Shown here piece by piece: positions 56,527-64,000 of a stretch of DNA of 64,000 nt. Each line of letters begins with the position of its first letter. Positions within the stretch are counted from its first letter, which is position 1. The stretch comes from Aquilaria yunnanensis (lineage: Eukaryota > Streptophyta > Magnoliopsida > Malvales > Thymelaeaceae), in contig CM077594.1 of NCBI GenBank assembly GCA_039654915.1, positions 34,259,001-34,323,000 of the forward strand, read 5' to 3'. The notes beneath the pieces were generated by a model. It worked only from the letters and a program-made list of their open reading frames with translations. It was not told where the DNA came from and ran no database searches. The translations under genes were made by a program, and so were the position numbers.

Positions 56527-56890
56527 CCGAAGTGAAGACTTCGGTTTTGCATCTCTTTCCGAGGTTGTTCTTGGGAGTCTCTTAGGAAGCTCAACCTGTT
56601 CCGAGGATGCACCTTCTGCCCAAAGGGCTGTTCGGCCTTGGCTTGTTCTTTGGTGTCTTCGAGGCGGAGCCTGTGCCGAAGATACACCTCTTGCTCGAAG
56701 GTCATGGGCTGTTTGGCCATAGCCTGTCTCTTGGTGTCCTCGAGGTGGCCTGCTCTTTGTTTCTGCAGATCTGATGGCCAAGCGTGTCAGTCTGAGCGAC
56801 GCGTCCCAGCTTTTTAGGGATGTCAGAAGACGTGCTCCCTTTTTCCTAGGGATGTCAGGAGACGTATCCCCATTTTGGCGCGGCGGCTGA

Positions 56891-57033
56891 CACGTGGCAC
56901 TTTGCCATTGGAGGAAAGTTGCGTCAGTTACAGAGGGCGCGCCTTTTCAGGTGCAGAGGGCAGTTACGGCGACGGTTCGCCTCCAAAGGGTACTTATGAC
57001 GACGTTTCGGTTACCCACCTCTGGCCTATAAAT
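56891..57033 (+). promoter_or_regulatory. Putative promoter of the D2 antisense gene
   Basis: CACGTG at 56891-56896, TTATGACGACGTTTC at 56994-57008 (a related CAGTTACGGCGACGGTTC at 56961) and TATAAAT at 57027-57033. A CT-rich leader follows at 57051-57085, and the ATG is 263 bp after the TATA. Motif order and distances match D1 although the sequence between has diverged. Confidence 0.65.
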
Positions 57034-57289
57034 GGCTCGTTCCATCATAAGTTCCCTTTTCTTTTTCTTCTTCTCTTCTCTCTGCTTTGCCCCTGTTCTT
57101 GCACTTTCTTGCTTTCTGTGGCGGAGCTGCCTTAATCAGAGCTTTTTCCAGCCAACTTTCACGACGGCGTCCTCAAACTTTGGCAAATCTTTTGGTGGGT
57201 TTTTTTTTTCCAGAGTGTTTTGATCTCTCTGTTCTTTGGAGTTTTTTCTGGAAACTGTTTTTTTTTTTGTCTTTTCCAAACTCGCTTTC

Positions 57290-59729
57290 ATGTCTACAAT
57301 GCCTATCCCTGAGAGCTGGCAGCCTCTTTTAGCCCATCCTTGTTGCACCACCCCTGCAAAGTTAGAGAGGTGGAAGAAAAAGTTCTTTCTTCCCTCTTAC
57401 GCCATTACTAGGCTGCCTCGTTCTAGCCATTATGCTTTTTCAAACCACAGAAATGAGGTTACCGTTTTCCGAGCCCAGCTGAAGGCCGGTCTTTGGTATC
57501 CTCCCCCGAAGATGGTTTGCGAGTTCTGCCAATTTCATGGCATTGCTGTGAACCAGCTTCCCCCGAACTCGTTCTGCTATTTTAACGCATTCCTCTGCAT
57601 GTGTGGCGTGTTCGGGATAGAACCCCATTTTATAATCTTCATGCAGTACTACAAGTTCTATGTGGTCCCGAAGGGTGGCTTCTATTTCATGCTACCTTGG
57701 GGATCCGGGAGCAAAAAATTCATGTTCACCTTCGCCACTAAGGACAGCTGGCGGGGGTGGCAACAGAAGTTCTTCTTCCTGAAGATGGTTGAGGCCTGGT
57801 CGTACATCCCGACCAAATGGGCTCAGGGAATACTGAATGTGGATGTCGTTGATCCGAGGATGCTGCTGACTCCAGAGTTGGCTCCCGTGTTCGCGGATTT
57901 CGACGCCCGCATTCGGGCTGTCTCTGACTGGACTCCCGAGGTCGCTCCGTGTGCCCTTTACCCTTTTCCTATCAACTGGAAGTTGATGGCCGAAGAGGTC
58001 CTTCGGGAACTGAAGGTGGTGAACGAGCACGAGACTGACCTCAAGATGCCAGCTCCTGCCATCGCCGGGAAGGATTCCTGGTTGGTCAAGCTTCTTAAGG
58101 AGGAAATTTCTTTCGAAACTCTTGTCGAAAGTGAGTTGTCTTCTACTCCCTTGCTGTTTTCTTCCTCGGACTTACGCTGATATTTCTTTTCTTTTTCAGA
58201 GATGGGCGACGGGACTGTCGCCTATTACAAGTCCCTTTTCTCCGGCCAAGTGGAGAAGGGGGAGCAGACAAAGAAGGCAACTTCCCGAAGGCGGAAGTCT
58301 GTCGGTGCTGGTTCTTCGGCTAAACGGGCGAAGAAGACTCTTCTTTCCTCCCCTTTGGAAAGTATTGGGGAGGAAAATGAGGACGCTGAGGCCGCTGTCA
58401 TTTCGCTGCCCGATCCTTCGGCCGAGGTTCCTGCCGCCACCGACGTCCCTCACACGGACGCCCCTCCCCAAAGTCCTACCCCGTCACAAGTCCTTCTGGA
58501 CGCCGTGGTAGAGGCACCTTCTACCGTGGAGCGGCGCAGGCAGAAGGGTAAGGGCATTTCGATCAAGGAGGCTGAGGACTCCGAGGACGTCGTTGTCGAG
58601 GTCCCTCCAGGTTTGTCTTCTGATAAAGTACGGTACAGTTCCTTTGCTTTTCTAGATTTTCTTCTTTGTCTTTAACTTCCTTCTCATTTTTGCCACGCAG
58701 GGGAGTTGCTTACCCCTGGATAGGCGACCGAACACGCGAAGGCGCGGGCCCTTCGCGACGCCAAAGTCCCGCAAGGGAAGGTTCCCAAAGAGCCTTTCTG
58801 GACATTCACGGAGGACATGAACTTGTACTCCGAGGACTGTCCTGAAATGGCGAAGCAAATTTCGAAGGGGGTGCTTACAGAGGCCTCCTTCAAGGCTATT
58901 GCGACGGCCCATCCGGATGATGACACCCTTGCCGCCAAAGTCACCGAGCATGCTGCTCAGGTATGTTCTTCACACCTTTTTCCCTTCAATTTTTCCTAAG
59001 TGCGTGGCTCTTACTGACCTTGCGTTCATCTTTTTGCAGCTGCTGGGATACGCCGGCTTTCTCCAAGTTCGGGTGTCCAGGCAGGCGAAGTTCCGAGTTT
59101 CGGCCTTAGAGGCCTTAGAGAAAGCGAAGGCCACTCGCTTGGCAATGATCACCGAGAACCAGCAGCTGTCACACGCTGCGAAGGAAGAAGTCGCCGCCCT
59201 TCGGGAGGAGTTCCGGAAGGAGAAAGAAGAACTTGAGAAGGATTCCTCCTGGAAGATTGCTGACCTCGGCGAGCAGATAAATGGAATGCTGGCCGCCAAC
59301 GAGGAGCTCCTAAAGGATAAGTCAGATTCTGACAAGCTCATACTGGCGCTGACAGCTGAGAAAAACATCCTTGCAGCCGAGGTCAAGTCCTTGAAGAAGG
59401 ATCCGAAAAGGAAGAAGCAGATAAAGGCGCTGGACGAGGAGATCGCAGATCTGAAGGACGAGCTTGACGACCTCGAGCTTGAGAAGAGCAAGTCTGATCA
59501 AATGGCCAAGGTCGCTTTTCAGGACGGCTTCTGCCTTGCTCGGCACCAGGTCCTCCAGAGGTTCCCAGATCTGGACCTCTCTTTTCTAGAGGCTCTAAAC
59601 ATTCCTGAGGGACCTCGGTGGGAATGGTCCAAGGTCGAACACTTGAAGCTTCCTCCTTCAATTCCAGCGCCGAAGGTGGCGGAAAAGGGTGTGCAAGCAA
59701 GCGGCTCTCGGGACGCCGTGAACCCTTAG
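57290..59729 (+). pseudogene. D2 antisense extra gene, four exons, one nonsense codon
   Basis: Exons 57290-58130, 58200-58610, 58701-58960 and 59040-59729 give about 733 codons. Introns are GTGAGT...TTTCAG, GTTTGT...CGCAG and GTATGT...TGCAG, and all preserve phase (the first junction reads VEK-MGDGTV). N-terminal third: WRGWQQKFFFLKMVEAW and FHGIAVNQLPPNSFCYFNAFLCMC block as in D1. Middle: Lys/Ser/Pro-rich, nuclear-signal-like KRRKS and KRAKK. Last exon: heptad-like coiled coil (about residues 510-660) and FCLARHQVL. The only stop inside is TAG at 58721-58723. It lies opposite to pol. No catalytic motif is recognised; a Gag-like or regulatory role is speculative. Confidence 0.82.
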
Positions 59730-59862
59730 GCTATTTTAAGGCCCCTTTTCTTTCCCTTCTATTTTGTATTCCTTCTTCGGGCACTTCTTTATTGTAAAGC
59801 AGCTTACTCCTTAATGAACACTTTTTTTTGGCTAAGTGTTTCTTCAAGTTTCTTTATTTTCA
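59730..59862 (+). terminator. Putative 3' end of the D2 antisense transcript
   Basis: TTGTAAAGCAGC and TTAATGAA (59810-59818) resemble plant poly(A) signals; D1 has TTAATGAA at the matching place. Confidence 0.4.
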
Positions 59863-60275
59863 TTGCCCCAAACGCATTTTGCTCAAGAGACTTCGGAAAA
59901 CCTGCAATCAAAGAAACTTTATTACCTTCTATTGGCCGAGCCTATTTGCTCTGGAGGCTTTTTTGGAAGGTCTGTAAAATCTGACTAAGTCTTTTTGCAG
60001 GTTTTGCATTTCCATTTTGTCCAGAATACGTTTGCTCGAGGGACTTCGGAAAACACTTAGTCAAAATTTTCCTTCTTTTCCTCCTGTCCCGAGCATGTTT
60101 GCTCAAGAGACTTAGGAAATCTTTTGAGAGTTTTCTGTTTTCCATTTTTCCGAGCGTGATGGCTCAAGGGACTTCGGAAAACTGTCTCTACGCTTATTTC
60201 GGCGAGTACTGCTGGGAGATTTTTCCATCTTTCCCGAGCGTGATGGCTCAAGGGACCTCGGAAAGTCATATCTGT
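59863..60275 (+). repeat. Degenerate tandem repeats between antisense gene and pol in D2
   Basis: About six units of 60-85 bp share CCGAGC.TG.TTGCTCAAGGG or GACTTCGGAAAA cores, with cores near 59880, 59950, 60034, 60102, 60162 and 60247. The last two units are closest to each other. D1 lacks them. Hypervariable tandem repeats in this zone are known for Tat elements. Confidence 0.8.
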
Positions 60276-60388
60276 GCTTGTGATGAGCATCTTCACGGAA
60301 TTCTGTACAATTCTACACTTAAGAAATTTTCTCAAGACACTTCTGTACTTAGAATATTTTTCGTACAACGCGATTCCTCCGCTCAACC

Positions 60389-61620
60389 TTAGGCGTAGAA
60401 TTTTTTCAAGGCGTCTGAGTGGCAAGTGTTTTTCAATTCTACGCCTTCGGCGTTGCCAAGCTTGTACACGCCTTTTCATACTTCGGCAAGAACCACATAT
60501 GGTCCTTCCCAGTTCGCGCGAAGTACTCCGTGGGACGGCCTTCGGGGTGCGAAGTCAGCATTTCTGAGAACGAGGTCTCCTCTCTTGATTTCTTTCGGCC
60601 TGGCCCGTAAGTTTATAGCCACGGCCACTCTTTGCTGAAAAGCTTTTCTTCTCAGCTCGGCTATTTCTCTGTGTTCACCGACGAGGTTGAGCTTGGTTCT
60701 GAGGCCGAGTTCGTTTCCACCTTCATCAAATATTTGCACCCGTACTGAAGGTTGAACTATCTCTATTGGGATAATAGCCTCTGTACCGAAGACGAGTGAG
60801 AAGGGAGTCTCCCCTGTGGCTCTTCGGGGCGTTGTTCGGTAACTCCATAATACGCTTTGGAGTTCTCCTGGCCATTTCCCTTTTGCTTCCCCCAGTCTTT
60901 TCTTCAGGCCATCTTTTATGGTCCTGTTAGATACTTCCACCTGCCCGTTACTTTGGGGGTGAGCTACTGGGGCGAAGTGCATCTTTATTCCGAGCTCACT
61001 GATAAATTCCTGGAATCCTTTGTCTATGAATTGGGATCCATTATCAGCTACTAGTACCCTCGGTATGCCAAATCTGCATACGATGTTCTTCCATACGAAC
61101 TTCTGCACTTCTTTTGCCGAGATAGTTGCCAGCGGTTCTGCCTCGACCCATTTAGAGAAATAGTCCACTGCTACAACGTAGAATTTCACGCCTTCGGGTG
61201 CTGTGGGGAGTGGCCCAATAAGGTCTATACCCCAGACTACAAAGGGCCAAGGATATTCGGCCGAAGTTACCGTTTCCGAGGGTGCCCTCTGGATATTCGC
61301 GTGCCTCTGGCAACTGCCGCATTTTCGGACGAACTGTCTTGCGTCCTTTCTCAGGGTAGGCCAGAAGTATCCTTGGCGAAGTATCACCGCCGCAAGGGCA
61401 TCAGTTCCGATATGTGAACCACACACGCCTTCGTGGACCTCTTCAAGGACCATTTCAGTATCCTCTTCATCCACGCATCTTTGCAGCGGGTTTGCATATG
61501 CCTGTCGGTATAATTCTTGACCAATCAGGAAGAATCGCCCTGAGCGTCTTCGTAGTTTTGCAGCGTCGCCGGGGTCTTCGGGGAGCACATTTTCTGCGAG
61601 GTATCTTTTTATGGGATCTT
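60389..61620 (-). pseudogene. pol: D2 integrase, complete DDE core, late nonsense codon
   Basis: EDPGDAAKLRRRSGRFFLIGQELYRQAYANPLQRCV, zinc module HEGVCGSHIGTDALAAVILRQGYFWPTLRKDARQFVRKCGSCQRH. DDE core: GIDLIGPLPTAP (Asp), VLVADNGSQF (Asp), FAPVAHPQSNGQVEVSNR (Glu), all present. The C-terminal region is YRTTPRRATGETPFSLVFGTEAIIP, then GDLVLRNADF, ANWEGPYVVLAEV-stop at 60476-60478 (CGA to TGA likely). It continues in frame as KGVYKLGNAEGVELKNTCHSDALKKFYA to the natural stop at 60389-60391. Without the chromodomain seen in A and B, as expected for Tat. The domain lacks only about the last 30 residues. Confidence 0.9.
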
Positions 61621-61744
61621 TCCATCCCTTTCCCGAGGTCGCTATGCTCAGCACTGAGATGCTCGGATGATCTAGCACCTCGGTGTATGTTTTTGACTTC
61701 GCCAAGCAATCTGCCTCTGTGTTATTCCGCCGAGGTACATTTTC

Positions 61745-62075
61745 GATCCGTATGACGTCAAACTCTTGGATGAGCTTTGCTACCAGCTCGTGGTATTTTG
61801 CCAAGATTGGGTCCTTCACCCCATAATCTCCTGCCGTCTGCCGAACTACCAGCTGGGAATCGCTGTGAGCCTTTAAGTTTCTCACGCCAATCCTTCTGGC
61901 CAAGCGTAATCCTGTTATGAGGGCTTCATACTCTGCCACATTGTTAGTGACGCTGAAGCTGAACTTAATAGCCTTCTTTACCTCTAGGCCTCGGGTCCTC
62001 TGATAACTACTCCAGCTCCCTGGTGTTCGAATCCCGATGCTCCATCAACATGTAAGGTCCACTCTGGCTCACCTC
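61745..62075 (-). pseudogene. pol: D2 second (archaeal-type) RNase H, frameshifted
   Basis: EPEWTLHVDGASGFEHQGAGVVIRGPEA (Asp of VDGAS) ends at a stop at 61984; one base is missing near 61990. In the next frame EVKKAIKFSFSVTNNVAEYEALITGLRLARRIGVRNLKAHSDSQLVVRQTAGDYGVKDPILAKYHELVAKL..VPRRNNTEADCLAK carries the Glu of AEYEAL and the Asp of SDSQLV. This extra RNase H after the gypsy one is diagnostic for the Tat lineage. Confidence 0.87.
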
Positions 62076-63385
62076 CGTTCGGATCCATCTGGCTTTCCTT
62101 AGTGGTGGGTACTTCGGCGATAAAGTCTGCCAGTGCTTGAGCTTTTATGGCCTTCCGAGGTTCATATATGATTTCGTGTTCACCAAGCTCTATGCACCAT
62201 TTGGAGAGTCTTCCCGAATGATCAACTTTCTTCATAACATCCCGTAGCGGTAGACTACTTCGGACGATGATGGGATGAGCCTGAAAGTATGGCCGCAGCC
62301 TTCTCCCTGCAAGCACCAAGGCTTCTTTCACGAGGACCGAGCTTACAGCTTTCTCCGTGACGGCGAGGTACAAAACGAGGGGCTCTCCCTCCCGAGGTTG
62401 TCGCAGAGTTGGCAGGCTAGCCAAGTAGACTTTGAGTTCTTCCCAGGCCTTTTGGCAATCTTCACCCCAAGGGTGATCATTCCTTCCGAGGTCGCCTTCC
62501 ATTTTTGCTGCCTTTGTGAGGACTTTGAAGAAAGGTCGACACCTATCTCCATACCTGGAAATAAACCTGCTCAGGGAGGTTATTCTTCCGGTGAGCCTCT
62601 GAACGTCTTTAACTGTGGCCAGAGTTCGGAACTCAAGCAGCGCCTTAATCTTCTCGGGGTTAGCGTCAATGCCTCTTTCAGATACCATGTACCCAAGGAA
62701 TTTTCCCGAGGATACTCCGAAGATGCACTTTTCAGGATTGAGCCGAATGCCGAAGGCTCTGAACTTTTGGAAGGTTTCCTCTAGATCTGCAACGTGGTTG
62801 TGAGGGAGCTTGCTCTTGACTATCATATCATCAACATACACCTCCATGTTTCTCCCCATTTGGTCTTTAAAGACCTTGTTCATCAACATTTGGTAGGTGG
62901 CTCCTGCATTTTTCAGCCCGAAGGGCATCCTGACATAGCAGTATGTTCCTCCCTCGGTGATGAAGGCGGTTTTTTCTTCATCTTCGGGGTCCATCCTTAT
63001 TTGATGGTAGCCACTGAAGGCATCTAGGAAACTTAGGAGCCCATATTCAGCAGTTGAATCTACCAGTTGATCTATTGGCGGCAGAGGGTATGAGTCTTTT
63101 GGGCAAGCATCGTTCAAGTTTCTGAAGTCGATGCACATCCGAAGTTTGCTGCTACCTTCTTTTGTGGCAATGACCACGTTGCTTAACCATTCGGGGTACT
63201 TCACCTCCCTGATGACTTTGGCGTCCAACAGTCGCTGGATTTCGGTTTTGACAAAGTCACTTTTTTGGGTTGAGATGCTTCGTTTCTTTTGCCGGACAGG
63301 TTTTGCTCCCGGGCTTACTTTGAGGCTGTGCTGTATTATGCCAGGGTTTACCCCTGGCATATCTTTCGGCGAGTAGGCAAACAGA
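62076..63385 (-). pseudogene. pol: D2 reverse transcriptase and first RNase H, open frame
   Basis: The frame 63360-61984 (458 codons) starts inside the polyprotein at MPGVNPGIIQHSL. RT: VIREVKYPEWLSNVVIATKEGSSKLRMCIDFRNLNDACPKDSYPLPPIDQLVD, LLSFLDAFSGYHQI (first Asp), MPFGLKNAGATYQMLMN, EVYVDDMIVKS (YVDD at 62827-62838), FGIRLNPEKCIFGVSSGKFLGYMVSERGIDANPEKIKAL. RNase H 1: PREGEPLVLYLAVTEKAVSSVLVKE..RRLRPYFQAHPIIVRSSLPLRDVMKK..RLSKWCIELGEHEIIYEPRKAIKAQALADFIAE. The first Asp of RNase H 1 (YLAVTE where LYL.VSE is usual in Tat) is typical of the degenerate copy in this lineage. RT catalytic residues are all present. Confidence 0.9.
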
Positions 63386-64000
63386 TTTTATTTTTCAGCA
63401 GAAAAGATACAAAGTTTTCTTTCTCACCTTCGGCCAAGCTCTTCCCTATTCGGGTAGATTGTCCTGGGATAAGTTCTACTGTTTCCATTTCTGCTTTTGC
63501 GATATCTTCTTCTTTGCCTTTTTCTGGCACCTTTGCCTCCATTGTTTGTGCGAAGTTGCTCGCCGGGGCCTTTCGTGCTTTCACAAACACCTTTCTTACC
63601 TCGGCCTGGTCTATGAAGATCTCAGCATCTCCATCCTTGGTGGCGAATGTGACAGTCAAGTACTTCACATCAGGGCGAATGTGCAGGTTTCCCTGTGTCT
63701 GCCTTCCAAGGATGGCGTCGTACGAGGATGGGACGTCCATGATGATGAACCTCGCCATTGTGGAAGCGTACAACTCAGCTGCTCCATCTACCGAAGTCCC
63801 TCTCATCATCAGTGGGAGGTCAATCCATCCGAGAACGGGCAGTTCGGATGGTCCCACCCCGAAGGTTGGTGAGGTGACTGGCTTAAGCTCGCTGCTGGAA
63901 ATGCCCAAGCTTGGCAGTAAGTGCGAGAATAGGACGTCCGCATTTGATCAGTCATCAAGCAGCACCCTTTTGACGTCCCAGTTCCCTATCCTCGCCATGA
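63386..64000 (-). pseudogene. pol: D2 aspartic protease region, stop in the active site
   Basis: From the window end inward: MARIGNWDVKRVLLDD-stop-SNADVLFSHLLPSLGISSSELKP. The TGA at 63948-63950 replaces the Gly of the Asp-x-Gly-Ser motif (GGA to TGA would be one change). After it WIDLPLMMRGTS.., STMARFIIMDVPSSYDAILGRQTQGNLHIRPDVKYLTVTFATKDG and a linker to LIPGQSTRIG. A frameshift in an A-rich tract at about 63390 (KNKICLPTRR where K..LFAYSPKDMPG is expected) separates it from RT. Gag should lie beyond 64000. Confidence 0.83.

Larger units (their letters stand above)
55636..64000 (-). mobile_element. Tat-lineage element D2 (3' portion), continues past the window
   Basis: 3' LTR 55636-56509, polypurine tract 56510, antisense gene 57290-59729 on the plus strand, tandem repeats about 59863-60275, pol 60389 to the window end. 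It is inserted in D1 integrase; CTCGG (55631-55635) is the likely left duplication. It is the best-preserved coding element of the window. Confidence 0.87.

Noticed and set aside
57290..59729. Antisense gene as an envelope gene or as Gag of a plus-strand element
   Set aside because: It runs opposite to pol, has no signal peptide or membrane anchor, no zinc knuckle, and both LTR and polypurine tract polarity say the element is on the minus strand.
59863..60275. CRISPR-like array
   Set aside because: Units are degenerate, have no constant spacer structure, and sit in a plant retrotransposon downstream of pol.
62275..62784. 169-codon plus-strand frame opposite D2 RT
   Set aside because: Shadow of a strongly conserved RT/RNase H frame; no motif of its own and no counterpart seen elsewhere.
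1..64000. A host gene between elements
   Set aside because: Every stretch longer than about 100 bp aligns with one of the elements or their LTRs, and junctions close at target duplications.

Overview
The window is plant nuclear DNA made of LTR retrotransposons inserted into one another. I find no host gene, rRNA or tRNA gene. Pol domain order, primer-binding sites of the initiator-tRNA-Met type, chromodomain remnants and a dual RNase H point to two Ty3/gypsy groups known from seed plants: Tekay/Del-like chromoviruses (my families A and B, AT-rich LTRs of about 2.4 kb) and a Tat-lineage family (D, more GC-rich, with a spliced antisense gene). A large, repeat-rich, probably angiosperm genome is inferred; the species cannot be told.

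Layout, outermost to innermost, mostly supported by 5-bp target duplications. A family B LTR (B3, visible at 6339-6976) was hit on the left by A-LTR1 (1-6338), which holds A-LTR2 (1479-5376), which holds solo LTR E (3295-4711). B3 was also hit by B2 (minus; 3' LTR 6977-9397, pol 9398-12600). B2 is split by A3 (minus; 12601 to beyond 50144). A3 carries three nests. (i) Its 3' LTR holds A1 (plus, 13581-32507), whose 3' LTR holds solo LTR A-solo (19381-31000), which holds B1 (minus, 19423-28630, complete with two LTRs and duplication GTCAT). (ii) Its pol holds C (a plus-strand family B element, 34327-46254), which holds solo LTR F (40415-42757). (iii) Its 5' LTR holds D1 (minus, from 50145), whose integrase holds D2 (minus, from about 55636 to past the window end). 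The deepest stack is six levels.

In each element the LTR supplies promoter and poly(A) functions, and Gag, protease, reverse transcriptase, RNase H and integrase (with a chromodomain in A and B) would package, copy and insert it. Every pol here is broken: nonsense codons, frameshifts, catalytic substitutions (protease DTG to DIG, DTR or NTR; D1 integrase Asp to Asn) or deletions (RNase H joined to integrase in A1, A3 and B1; loss of the integrase Glu segment in B2 and C). D2 is closest to intact in the part visible.

The most interesting signals are: (1) the antisense gene of D1 and D2, which in D2 can be read as four exons (about 733 codons, one nonsense codon) behind its own conserved G-box / TGACG / TATA promoter; (2) three CpG-rich 14-bp palindromes at fixed 31/49-bp spacing in all five long family B LTRs, which stay largely palindromic as CpG decays; (3) two family A insertions within about 26 bp of the same LTR position; and (4) lesions shared between separate family B copies, which suggest that defective elements were copied in trans.
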